The notes under the pieces are model-generated. The model was not told the origin of the DNA. It did no database searches and worked only from the letters and a program-made list of their open reading frames with translations. The position numbers and the translations under genes were made by a program. Shown here one piece after another: positions 17,358-26,205 of a stretch of 64,000 nt of DNA. Location: the NCBI GenBank assembly GCA_946480055.1, contig CAMLID010000002.1:58893-122892 (forward strand), written 5' to 3'. The stretch is from an uncultured Lysobacter sp. GTDB lineage: Bacteria > Pseudomonadota > Gammaproteobacteria > Xanthomonadales > Xanthomonadaceae. Each line of letters opens with the position of its first letter. The stretch's first letter is position 1.

Positions 17358-18583
17358 CGTTTCGCGCGCGACGCCGTGGCCACCGCGTCGGCGGCGCGCT
17401 CCAGCGCGGCCTCGAGATCGGCGATCAGGTCGTCGACATGCTCGATGCCGACCGACAGGCGCAGCAGGCCGTCGCCGATGCCGGCGGCGGCGCGCGCTTC
17501 GGGCGACATCGCGGCATGGGTCATGGTCGCCGGATGCGCGATCAGGCTTTCCACGCCACCCAGCGATTCGGCCAGGGTGAAGCACTCCAGACCGTCGACG
17601 AAGGCGCGTACGGCCGCTTCACCGCCTTCGATCTCGACGCTGAGCATGGCGCCGAAGCCGCGCTGCTGGCGTGCCGCCAGCGCATGGCCCGGATGCGATT
17701 CCAGGCCCGGGTAATGGACCACGCGCACCGCCGGGTGCGCGTCCAGCAGCGCCGCGATCGCGTGGGTGTTCTCCTGGTGCACGCGCAGGCGCGCGTCCAG
17801 GGTGCGCAGGCCGCGCAAGGTCAGGAAGGCGTCGAACGGCGAACCGGTCAGGCCCAGCGCGTTGGCCCACCAGGTCAGCTGCTGGTGGTGCTCGGCGCTC
17901 TTGGCCACGACCGCGCCGCCGACCACGTCGCTGTGGCCGTTGACGTACTTGGTGGTCGAGTGCACGACCAGATCGGCGCCGAATTCGATCGGACGCTGCA
18001 GCGCCGGCGACAGGAAGGTGTTGTCGACCACGGTCAGCGCGCCCTGCGCATGCGCGGCCTCGATCACGAAGCGCAGATCGGTGATGCGCAGCAGCGGGTT
18101 CGAGGGCGTTTCGATCCAGACCACGGTCGGCTTGGTCGCCAGCGCTTCGGTCAGCGAACGCGGATCGGTGAGGTCGGCGGTGATCAGTTCGAACGCGCCC
18201 TTGGCGGCCAGCGCGTTGAACAGACGCCAACTGCCGCCGTAGCCGTCGTGCGGCACCACGATGCGGTCGCCGGGCTTGAGGAAGGCGTGCAGGACCAGGG
18301 TGATCGCGGCCATGCCGGTGCTGGTGATGACGCCGCCGGCGCCGCCTTCGAGTTCGGCCAGGGCTTCGCCGAGCAGGTCGCGGGTGGGATTGCCGCTGCG
18401 GGTGTAGTCGTACTGGCGCTTGTCGTTGTAGCCGGCGAAGCTGAAGTTGGACGACAGCACGATCGGCGGCGTGACCGCTCCGTACGCCGCGTCGCGGTCG
18501 ATGCCGGCACGGACGGCGGCGGTGCAGGCGTTGCGGATGCGGTTCTGGGTCACGGCGGTCGTTCCTTTGTTATGAGTGCTCAT
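17354..18583 (-). CDS. metB: Cystathionine gamma-synthase / O-succinylhomoserine (thiol)-lyase
   Basis: 409 residues of the Cys/Met-metabolism PLP family. Landmarks are YDYTRSGNPTRDLLGEALAELEGG, VVDNTFLSPALQRPIEFGADLVVHSTTKYVNGHSDVVGG with the PLP-binding lysine in STTKY, and SLGGVESLIAHPATMTHAAM. The enzyme replaces the acyl group of an activated homoserine (or serine) with cysteine or sulfide. It sits between metX and hom with ATGA overlaps on both sides. Confidence in family is very high; whether the acceptor is cysteine or sulfide cannot be read from sequence. Confidence 0.95.
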   Translation of the reverse strand: MSTHNKGTTAVTQNRIRNACTAAVRAGIDRDAAYGAVTPPIVLSSNFSFAGYNDKRQYDYTRSGNPTRDLLGEALAELEGGAGGVITSTGMAAITLVLHAFLKPGDRIVVPHDGYGGSWRLFNALAAKGAFELITADLTDPRSLTEALATKPTVVWIETPSNPLLRITDLRFVIEAAHAQGALTVVDNTFLSPALQRPIEFGADLVVHSTTKYVNGHSDVVGGAVVAKSAEHHQQLTWWANALGLTGSPFDAFLTLRGLRTLDARLRVHQENTHAIAALLDAHPAVRVVHYPGLESHPGHALAARQQRGFGAMLSVEIEGGEAAVRAFVDGLECFTLAESLGGVESLIAHPATMTHAAMSPEARAAAGIGDGLLRLSVGIEHVDDLIADLEAALERAADAVATASRAKR

Positions 18584-19632
18584 GCCGCCGCCTGGCTACA
18601 GTCGGCCAGCGCTTCGCGCAGGATGGTGTCGATGTCGCCGGCTTCCTTGAGGCAGGCGTCGTGTCCGTAGATCGAGCGCAGCACGCGCAGGCGGGTTTCG
18701 CCGCGCAAGCGCTCGACCAGGTCGTAGGATTCGGACAGCGGAATCAGACGGTCCTCGCTGACCGCGACCACGGTCACCGGCGCGCGGATCAGGCTCGGGT
18801 CGAGTTGCTGCAGGTCGATCGACTCGGACAGGCGCAGGAACGCGGTGGTCGGGGTGCGCGCGACGTACTTGGCGCCGCAATGATCGAGATAGTCCTCGGC
18901 ATCGACGCGGACGCGGCCGTCGCGAACCTGCGCGGCGCCGAAGCGCTCGGCGAATTCTTCCGGGGTGCGATAGCTGAGCACGGCCAGTTCGCGCGCCAGC
19001 GCCAGGCCCTGGCTCTCGTCGCACTGCAGCGCGCCCAGCGCGACCGCGCGGCGCTGCAGGGCGCGCCAGGCGGCGGCATAGGGATGCGCGCGGTGGGTGC
19101 CGCTGATCGAGACCAGCGCGCCGACCCGCTGCGGATGACGCGCCGCGAATTGCAGGCCGACCATGGCGCCGTAGGAATAGCCGACGAAAGCCTCCAGGCG
19201 CCCGATGCGCAGCGCGTCCAGCAACGCGGCGATCGCGTCGGCCTGGTCAGCCGGATCCAGGGCCACGTCGAGCGCGCCGTCGGCGCCGAGCCAGTCGAAC
19301 GAGAGCAGGCGGTGGCGGCTCGGATCCAGCGCGCGGCCTGGGCCGACCTGGGTCTCCCACCAGCCGCCTTCGGGATAGGCGCGGCTGGGCGCGAGGTGGC
19401 GGTGCGCGGAGATGCCGCCGGCCACGAACAGCACCGGCAGCGCGGCCTCGCCCTGGACTTCGTAACGCAGGACCACCTCGCGGCGGCCGGCGTGGCGCAG
19501 GTTCAGCTCGATCCGCAGCTCGCCGCGCACGGCGTCGCGGTCGATGGCGGAGGCGATGAAGGCGTCGCTGCGCTCGAAGGCGGTGGAGGCGTGCGGTTCG
19601 GCGAAGGCGGCGGTAGCGGGGGCGAAGCTCAT
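18580..19632 (-). CDS. metX: MetX-family homoserine/serine O-acyltransferase
   Basis: 350 residues of alpha/beta-hydrolase fold. The nucleophile elbow is VGYSYGAMVG; the acid is the Asp of AVSEDRLIPL and the catalytic His is in IYGHDACLKEAG, matching the GHDAFL motif of MetX. GGWWETQVGPGRALD is also diagnostic. It acylates homoserine, probably with succinyl-CoA; xanthomonad relatives have been reported as serine O-succinyltransferases, so substrate choice is open. The elbow differs from the common GGSxGGM. I chose ATG 19632 (GGA nine bases upstream); 19641 is an alternative. A farther in-frame ATG at 19704 lies inside the riboswitch P1 stem and is unlikely. It is the first gene of the metX-metB-hom operon. 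Confidence 0.88.
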   Translation of the reverse strand: MSFAPATAAFAEPHASTAFERSDAFIASAIDRDAVRGELRIELNLRHAGRREVVLRYEVQGEAALPVLFVAGGISAHRHLAPSRAYPEGGWWETQVGPGRALDPSRHRLLSFDWLGADGALDVALDPADQADAIAALLDALRIGRLEAFVGYSYGAMVGLQFAARHPQRVGALVSISGTHRAHPYAAAWRALQRRAVALGALQCDESQGLALARELAVLSYRTPEEFAERFGAAQVRDGRVRVDAEDYLDHCGAKYVARTPTTAFLRLSESIDLQQLDPSLIRAPVTVVAVSEDRLIPLSESYDLVERLRGETRLRVLRSIYGHDACLKEAGDIDTILREALADCSQAAA

Positions 19633-19675
19633 GGCGGGCATCCGAAGTGACGGGGCCATCGAGCTTGCAAGTCGC

Positions 19676-19695
19676 ACGTGCGCCAGGGCGCACGT
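19676..19695 (-). promoter_or_regulatory. Hairpin in the riboswitch expression platform
   Basis: ACGTGCGCC and GGCGCACGT form a perfect 9-bp stem with a 2-base centre between the aptamer and the metX start. No T-run follows, so it is not an obvious intrinsic terminator. It may compete with P1 or shape access to the metX ribosome-binding site about 35 bases downstream. Confidence 0.45.
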
Positions 19696-19700
19696 CGCAA

Positions 19701-19815
19701 CCATCTTCCGACCAACGCAGAGCGGGCCGCAGGAATTGGCACCTTCACACGACTTGCGTCGCGTTGGGTTGCCCCGGCTTCAAAGGGCCTGTCCCTCAGC
19801 CGGTCTCGATGGATG
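19701..19815 (-). ncRNA. SAM-I (S-box) riboswitch
   Basis: Read on the minus strand, the leader has P1 as CCATC (19812-19808) paired with GATGG (19705-19701), the kink-turn segment CTGAGGGACAGGCCC, GAAGCCGGGGCAACC, and GGTGCCAATTCCTGC, in the correct order for the S-box aptamer. These strings are nearly invariant in SAM-I riboswitches. Binding of S-adenosylmethionine should shut off the metX-metB-hom operon. The aptamer is about 112 nt. Confidence 0.93.
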
Positions 19816-19861
19816 CGGCCAGTCTGCCCGCGCCCCGGAGGCCTGTCAATCGCTTCATCCG

Positions 19862-19889
19862 CATATAGCGATTAATCATAAGTCGACAA
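19862..19889 (-). promoter_or_regulatory. Promoter of the metX operon
   Basis: On the minus strand TTGTCG (19889-19884) and TATATG (19867-19862) are separated by 16 bp, in an AT-rich patch about 50 bp before the riboswitch aptamer. Confidence 0.55.
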
Positions 19890-19933
19890 CCGGCATCACA
19901 AAAGCCCGCGGCCGCCGCATACACTTCGCGTCC

Positions 19934-21022
19934 ATGACCCCACGCCTCCTTGTCGCGGCGAGCCTCGCCGCCCTGCTCGCCGCCTGCGCGACCACGCGGA
20001 CCGCTCCCGCCCCCGCCGCCGGCACGCCGGGCGTCACCTCGATCGCCGAGCGCTACGTCTCGGCCGAAACGCCGAAGGAAGAGCTGGATTCGCTCGCCAC
20101 CTGGCCGACCGAGGACGGCAAGACCTGGCTGATCGCGACCGCCAAGTCGACCCACCGCCTGGACGTCTACGACGCCGACACCGGCGCCGCGTTGCGCACG
20201 GTCGGCGGCGAAGGCAAGGCGATCGGCCAGTTCGACCGCCCCAACGGCATCGCGGTCTACGCCGATCACGTGTTCGTGGTGGAACGCGACAACCACCGCG
20301 TGCAGGTGTTCGCGCTGCCCGACTTCAGCCCGCTGGGCAGCTTCGGCGAACAGGAACTGCGCAGCCCCTACGGCATCTGGCTGACCGAGACCGAGCCGGG
20401 CGAGCTCGAGGTCTACGTCACCGACAGCTTCATGTACGGCAAGAAGTTCGACGAAGTGCCGCCGTGGGCCGAACTCGACCAGCGCGTGCGTCGTTACCGC
20501 GTCCAGTTCGACCAGGACGGCCGCCTGCGCGCCAACTACGGCGGCGCGTTCGGCGACACTAGCGAGGCCGCGGCCCTGCGCATGGTCGAGTCGATCGCCG
20601 GCGACCCGGCCAACGACCGCATGCTGATCGCCGACGAGGACCGTCGCCACGAATCGACCCTGCGCGAGTACACCTTCGGCGGCAAGTACACCGGCCGCAG
20701 CCTGCCCGACCGCAGCTTCGGCGCCGAGGCCGAGGGCGTGGCGCTGTGGACCTGCCCGGACGGCGGCGGCTACTGGATCGCGGTCGACCAGCTCGCGCCG
20801 CTGACCGTGTTCCACCTGTTCGACCGCATCACCCTGGCGCCGGTCGGCAGCTTCGAAGGCAAGGTCACCGCGCACACCGACGGCGTCGCCCTGCACGCCG
20901 CCGCCACCGCTGCCTTCCCCAGCGGCGCGCTGTTTGCTGTACACGACGACAAAGCCGTGACCGCGTTCGACCTCGCCGATGTCGCCCACGCGCTAAACTT
21001 GAAACCGGGCTGCACCGAGTAG
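19934..21022 (+). CDS. Phytase/NHL-like beta-propeller lipoprotein
   Basis: 362 residues. The start MTPRLLVAASLAALLAAC is a lipoprotein signal with the lipobox LAAC at about 15-18. The body looks like a six-bladed propeller: IATAKSTHRLDVYDADTGAALRTVGGEG, FDRPNGIAVYADHVFVVERDNHRVQVF, GSFGEQELRSPYGIWLT. These repeats resemble 3-phytase and NHL families. The protein is probably anchored in the outer membrane facing the periplasm. Phytase activity is possible but I see no clear set of calcium or phosphate ligands, so the function is not assigned. It is divergent from the metX operon. Confidence 0.75.
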   Translation: MTPRLLVAASLAALLAACATTRTAPAPAAGTPGVTSIAERYVSAETPKEELDSLATWPTEDGKTWLIATAKSTHRLDVYDADTGAALRTVGGEGKAIGQFDRPNGIAVYADHVFVVERDNHRVQVFALPDFSPLGSFGEQELRSPYGIWLTETEPGELEVYVTDSFMYGKKFDEVPPWAELDQRVRRYRVQFDQDGRLRANYGGAFGDTSEAAALRMVESIAGDPANDRMLIADEDRRHESTLREYTFGGKYTGRSLPDRSFGAEAEGVALWTCPDGGGYWIAVDQLAPLTVFHLFDRITLAPVGSFEGKVTAHTDGVALHAAATAAFPSGALFAVHDDKAVTAFDLADVAHALNLKPGCTE

Positions 21023-21030
21023 GAACTCGC

Positions 21031-21954
21031 ATGGTTTGGGGGCCGCGCGCCTTAGCCGTATCGCTGTGCGTGGCGGCCCTGGCCGCCGCGCCGCAGGCGC
21101 ATGCCGCCAAGATCTACCGCTGGACCGACCGCAGCGGCATCACCCACTACGGCGACCACGTCCCCGACGCCGCGCCGCCGTCCGAGGTCAAGGTGATCCC
21201 GGTCCACAGCGAGCCAGGCGCGATCGCGCGGCTGCGGATCGAGTCCGACGGCAGCCGCTACCTGGCCTGGGCCGACAACAACCTGTCCGGACCAATCGAG
21301 GTCAAGGTCGACTACAGCCAGAGCTACAGCGGCGGCGTGGGCGGCACCTCGACCCTGCCGGCGCGGGCCACGGTCGCCGCGCGCGCCAGCGCCCTGGTCG
21401 CGGTGCTCAGTTCCGAGGATTCCGGGCGCGGCGTCGAGCTGCAGATGGAAAGCCTGCCCGGCGACCCCGGCGCGCGTCCGCGCAACGTCGACTACGTGCT
21501 GCCGCTGCGTCAGAACAATTTCCGCATCGACCAGGGCTACGGCGGCCAGTTCAGCCACAGCGACCCCGAGAACCGCTACGCGGTCGATTTCGCCGCCGAG
21601 ATCGGCACCCCTGTGCTGGCCGCGCGCGAAGGCGTGGTGATGCAGGTCGAGTCGGACTTCGACAAGGCCGGCCTCAACCGCGAGAAGTACGGCGGCCGCG
21701 CCAACTTCGTCCGCATCGTCCACGACGACGGCAGCATGGCCCTGTACGCCCACCTCAAGGCCGACGGGGCCCTGGTCCGGGTCGGTCAGCGCGTGCGCGC
21801 CGGCCAGCAGATCGGCCTGTCCGGCAACACCGGCTTCACCACCGGGCCGCACCTGCACTTCGCGATCCAGGTCAACCGCGGCATGCGCCTGGAGTCGATT
21901 CCGTTCCGGATGAACGGGCCGGCGGGGCCGTTGCGGATTTCGGGCGGGCCTTGA
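21031..21954 (+). CDS. Secreted M23-family peptidoglycan endopeptidase with DUF4124 domain
   Basis: 307 residues. A signal peptide (1-23, AHA) leads into a DUF4124 segment (AKIYRWTDRSGITHYGDHVPD). The C-terminal half is an M23/LytM metallopeptidase: HSDPENRYAVDFAAEIGTPVLAAREGVV holds the zinc Asp of the H-x(n)-D site, and GPHLHFAIQVNRG contains the HxH motif. Note that the usual first histidine motif (HxxxD) appears as NRYAVD, so the first zinc ligand may be altered or supplied by a nearby His. It probably acts on cell-wall cross-links in the periplasm. It begins 8 bases after the propeller lipoprotein. Confidence 0.85.
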   Translation: MVWGPRALAVSLCVAALAAAPQAHAAKIYRWTDRSGITHYGDHVPDAAPPSEVKVIPVHSEPGAIARLRIESDGSRYLAWADNNLSGPIEVKVDYSQSYSGGVGGTSTLPARATVAARASALVAVLSSEDSGRGVELQMESLPGDPGARPRNVDYVLPLRQNNFRIDQGYGGQFSHSDPENRYAVDFAAEIGTPVLAAREGVVMQVESDFDKAGLNREKYGGRANFVRIVHDDGSMALYAHLKADGALVRVGQRVRAGQQIGLSGNTGFTTGPHLHFAIQVNRGMRLESIPFRMNGPAGPLRISGGP

Positions 21955-22001
21955 GGGCTGGAGCGGTGCTTCGCGGCTGACGACGCAGGCGGGATCCGCG
22001 T

Positions 22002-22045
22002 CCCCGTCCGGCCCTGCGGGCCACCTTGCCCCCGCTGGACGGGGG
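22002..22045 (+). terminator. Nested hairpins after the M23 peptidase gene
   Basis: CCCCGTCC (22002-22009) can pair with GGACGGGG (22037-22044), enclosing GGCCC-TGC-GGGCC (22010-22022). Alternatively CCCCCG (22029-22034) pairs with CGGGGG (22040-22045). A run of six T follows at 22063-22068. It probably ends the upstream transcripts. Confidence 0.5.
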
Positions 22046-22076
22046 AAGGGCCGCGGGAGGGCTTTTTTAATGCGGC

Positions 22077-22082
22077 TATAAT
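22077..22082 (+). promoter_or_regulatory. Consensus -10 box of prfC
   Basis: TATAAT is a perfect sigma-70 -10 element 47 bp before the prfC start. No good -35 is found at 16-18 bp spacing. Confidence 0.6.
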
Positions 22083-22129
22083 CGCCGGCTACTCCTTACC
22101 TTCCGGCGCGCCCGGTGCGCGCCGTCGCC

Positions 22130-23733
<1,604 letters not shown>

Positions 23734-23734
<1 letters not shown>

Positions 23735-24222
23735 TGTCGCGGCTGCGGCAGTGGTGGCTCTACTTGTTGAGCAAGCGCAGCGAAGTCGCCGCGCTCGACT
23801 ACAAGGACGCCTACATGGCCAAAGTGATCATGGACATCCACCGCCTGCGCAGCGACAAGGCGCAGGCGATGGTGCCGCTGCACGCCTTGCACCCGATCCA
23901 CCGCATCGACCGCGAATCCGCGCAGCAGGCCACCCGGGCCCGCGCCCAGGCCCTGGCGGCGCGACGCGAGGAACTGCTCGCCCACGGCCGCCTCGACCTG
24001 GCCGCCCTGACCGAGATCATCCCCTCGGTCTCGCAGATCAAGGTCGTCCAGGACGGCGAGCGCTGGCTCGCGTTCGAGGGCAACGGCCGCCTCTATGCCA
24101 TGCGCGAGGCCTTCGGCGCGGACTGCGCCCTGGCGGTCGAAGTCGAGGAATACCGCTTCGGGCGGCCGCACAAGATCCAGCGCCGGCTGCGGCGGGTGCG
24201 CCGGCTCAACGAGCTGGAATGA
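23734..24222 (+). CDS. Conserved hypothetical protein translationally coupled to prfC
   Basis: 162 residues, basic, no signal peptide. The N-terminus MSRLRQWWLYLLSKRSEVAALDYKDAYMAKVIMDIHRLRSDKA is amphipathic. The middle (IKVVQDGERWLAFEGNGRLYAMREAFG) is faintly like a ParB/sulfiredoxin-type fold, which is only an impression. The C-terminus is strongly basic (KIQRRLRRVRRLNELE). It starts inside the prfC stop codon (TGATG). The coupling suggests co-expression with RF3 but function is unknown. Confidence 0.7.
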
Positions 24223-24345
24223 GACGCCGGGCACGAGGTCCCGCCCCGCCGCGCAAATTACGCACCCCATCACAAATCTGAATAGATCGGCTAGGATCGT
24301 GCCACCGCGGCAGGGGGCCGCGGCATCAACCGCAAGGGGAGCACA

Positions 24346-24591
24346 ATGTATCTATTGGGTTTGGCTTTGAGCGTGATCGGCGGGCTGTGGATCGTCGTCA
24401 ACGCGTTCCGCGAAAGCGTGCTGTGGGGGCTGGGTTCGCTGCTGATCCCGCTGGTCGCGTTGATCTTCGCGATCATGAACTTTTCCGCTAACAAGATCCC
24501 GCTGCTGATCTGCGTGATCGGCGCCGTGCTGACGGTCATGGGCATGCCGTCGATGTCCGAGATCGCCGCCACCGCGCAGCCGGCGGCCTGA
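24346..24591 (+). CDS. Small two- or three-helix membrane protein
   Basis: 81 residues with hydrophobic segments at about 1-21 (LGLALSVIGGLWIVVNAF), 29-45 (LWGLGSLLIPLVALIFAIMNF) and 51-70 (IPLLICVIGAVLTVMGM). AAGGGGAGCACA precedes the ATG and gives a good ribosome-binding site. No function is recognised. A promoter-like TAGGAT at about 24291 lies upstream. Confidence 0.7.
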   Translation: MYLLGLALSVIGGLWIVVNAFRESVLWGLGSLLIPLVALIFAIMNFSANKIPLLICVIGAVLTVMGMPSMSEIAATAQPAA

Positions 24592-24599
24592 AGCAACAC

Positions 24600-24626
24600 C
24601 GTCCGGCGCGCTGGCCGCACCGGACG
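24600..24626. terminator. Bidirectional hairpin between convergent genes
   Basis: CGTCCGG (24600-24606) pairs with CCGGACG (24620-24626) around a 13-base loop, between the small membrane protein gene and the convergent sulfotransferase gene. Confidence 0.5.
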
Positions 24627-24675
24627 TCTTCGATCCATCCGCGCCGTCCATCCGCGCCGGAGCCCCGGCGACCGA

Positions 24676-25299
24676 TCAGAACTCGTAGCCGAACAGCTCC
24701 AGGTCGCGCCGGTACAGCGCGGACACGCCGTCGATCAGTTCCTGGTCGTAATAGTCGCGATAGTGGCCGCGGCGCGAGCTGTTGATCACGCCCAGTTCGG
24801 TACTGGGCAGCCCCAGGCGCGCGCAGATCGCGTCGTACGAGCCCTGCATGTCCTCGACCCGGCCGACCGTGTCGGCCAGCATTTCGCCGTCGGCGCCGGT
24901 GACGAAGCTGTGCTGCGGCACGAACAGGATGTGCTGCATCGGCCGCGCCTCGAACAGGATGTGCCGCATCACCCCTTTGGGATTGCGCGAGAACGCGTCG
25001 TTGGCGCGGGTCATGAACGCGCAGTAGGACACGAAGCGGTCGTAGGGATTGCGCACGAAGGCAAACTTCAGATAACCGCCGAACGCGTCCTCGCCGAGGA
25101 ACGGCCGCACCTGCTGCAGGCTGATGTGGCCGTGGGTGATCGCGGCCAGTTCCTCGAACGGGAAGCGCTTGTTCACGAACAGCGCGACCTGCTCCAGATC
25201 ATCGGCGCTCATGTGCGCGCGCAGGGCCTGGCGCACCGAATGGGTGCCGGTTTTGGGGATCGCGGCGAAGACGAAACGGTGCTGGTGGGAAATGATCAT
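24676..25299 (-). CDS. Sulfotransferase-family protein
   Basis: 207 residues. FVFAAIPKTGTHSVRQALRAH near the N-terminus is the 5'-phosphosulfate-binding loop of the Sulfotransfer_2 (carbohydrate sulfotransferase-like) family. YLKFAFVRNPYDRFVSYCAFM supplies the Arg/Ser 3'-phosphate-binding motif. These enzymes move sulfate from PAPS to sugars or other hydroxyl acceptors. There is no transmembrane anchor. The acceptor is unknown. It is a stand-alone gene divergent from the hemolysin-III-like gene. Confidence 0.85.
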   Translation of the reverse strand: MIISHQHRFVFAAIPKTGTHSVRQALRAHMSADDLEQVALFVNKRFPFEELAAITHGHISLQQVRPFLGEDAFGGYLKFAFVRNPYDRFVSYCAFMTRANDAFSRNPKGVMRHILFEARPMQHILFVPQHSFVTGADGEMLADTVGRVEDMQGSYDAICARLGLPSTELGVINSSRRGHYRDYYDQELIDGVSALYRRDLELFGYEF

Positions 25300-25393
25300 G
25301 CGCGTGGTCGCGGAACGGTACGCCGATCATAGGCAATCCGGCGCCGGCGTCACACTGAGTATTTGCTCCAGTCCGCGCTAGGATGCTGGTCGT

Positions 25394-26044
25394 ATGCCCA
25401 CTGCCCACGCCAGCCACGGCTCGGTCCGCGAGGAGATCGCCAACGCGCTCACCCACGGCCTGGGCGCGACCGCCGCGCTCGCCGGCGGCGCGGTCCTGAT
25501 CACCCTCGCCGCGCTGCACGGCAGCACCTGGCAGTTGGCCGGCGCGATCGTGTTCGGCGTCAGCCTGTTGCTGCTTTACGTCGCCTCGACCCTGTACCAC
25601 TCGATCCAGCACCCGATCGCCAAGGCGCGGCTGAAGGTGTTCGACCACTGCGCGATCTACCTGCTGATCGCCGGCACCTATACCCCGTTCACCCTGGTCC
25701 TGCGCGGCCCCTGGGGCTGGGGGCTGTTCATCGCGATCTGGGTGCTGGCCTTCGCCGGCATCGTGTTCAAACTGTTCTACACCGGCCGCTTCAAGTTGCT
25801 GTCGACCGCGATCTACATCGCGATGGGTTGGCTGGTGATCGTGGCGATCAAGCCGCTGATCGGCGCGCTTGACGCCTGGACCCTGGGCTGGCTGCTCGCC
25901 GGCGGCCTGAGCTACACGCTGGGCACGGTGTTCTACCACCGGCCCACGCTGCCTTACTCGCATGCGATCTGGCATATGTTCGTGATCGGCGGCAGCGTCT
26001 GCCATTACGTCGCGGTGATGGCGCAGGTGATTCCCACGCGCTGA
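25394..26044 (+). CDS. trhA: Hemolysin III / TrhA family membrane protein
   Basis: 216 residues, seven transmembrane helices, of the progestin/adipoQ receptor-like (YqfA/HlyIII) family. The N-terminal EEIANALTHGLGA motif, SLYHS-type segment VASTLYHSIQHP with its conserved Ser/His, KVFDHCAIYLLIAGTYTPFTL, and C-terminal LPYSHAIWHMFVIGGSVCHYVAV with zinc-ligand histidines are all family hallmarks. In bacteria it is linked to membrane energetics and unsaturated-lipid homeostasis rather than haemolysis. Confidence 0.93.
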   Translation: MPTAHASHGSVREEIANALTHGLGATAALAGGAVLITLAALHGSTWQLAGAIVFGVSLLLLYVASTLYHSIQHPIAKARLKVFDHCAIYLLIAGTYTPFTLVLRGPWGWGLFIAIWVLAFAGIVFKLFYTGRFKLLSTAIYIAMGWLVIVAIKPLIGALDAWTLGWLLAGGLSYTLGTVFYHRPTLPYSHAIWHMFVIGGSVCHYVAVMAQVIPTR

Positions 26045-26205
26045 ATCGACGCCGCGCTCATCTGACTGAACCCCGCGCAACGCGTTCACCTGCGCTTGAC
26101 CGCTGACTGCGGATGGTGGGGCATCCACATCAGGAAGGCGGCGGCGCGCGAACGATCGCGCTGATTCCGGAGCGCTCGGACCGCTCCGGAACCCGCCCCA
26201 TACGC

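Noticed and set aside
19641..19704. The in-frame ATG at 19704 as the metX start
   Set aside because: It lies in the closing stem of the SAM riboswitch; starting there would read through the aptamer. ATG 19632 fits the family start.
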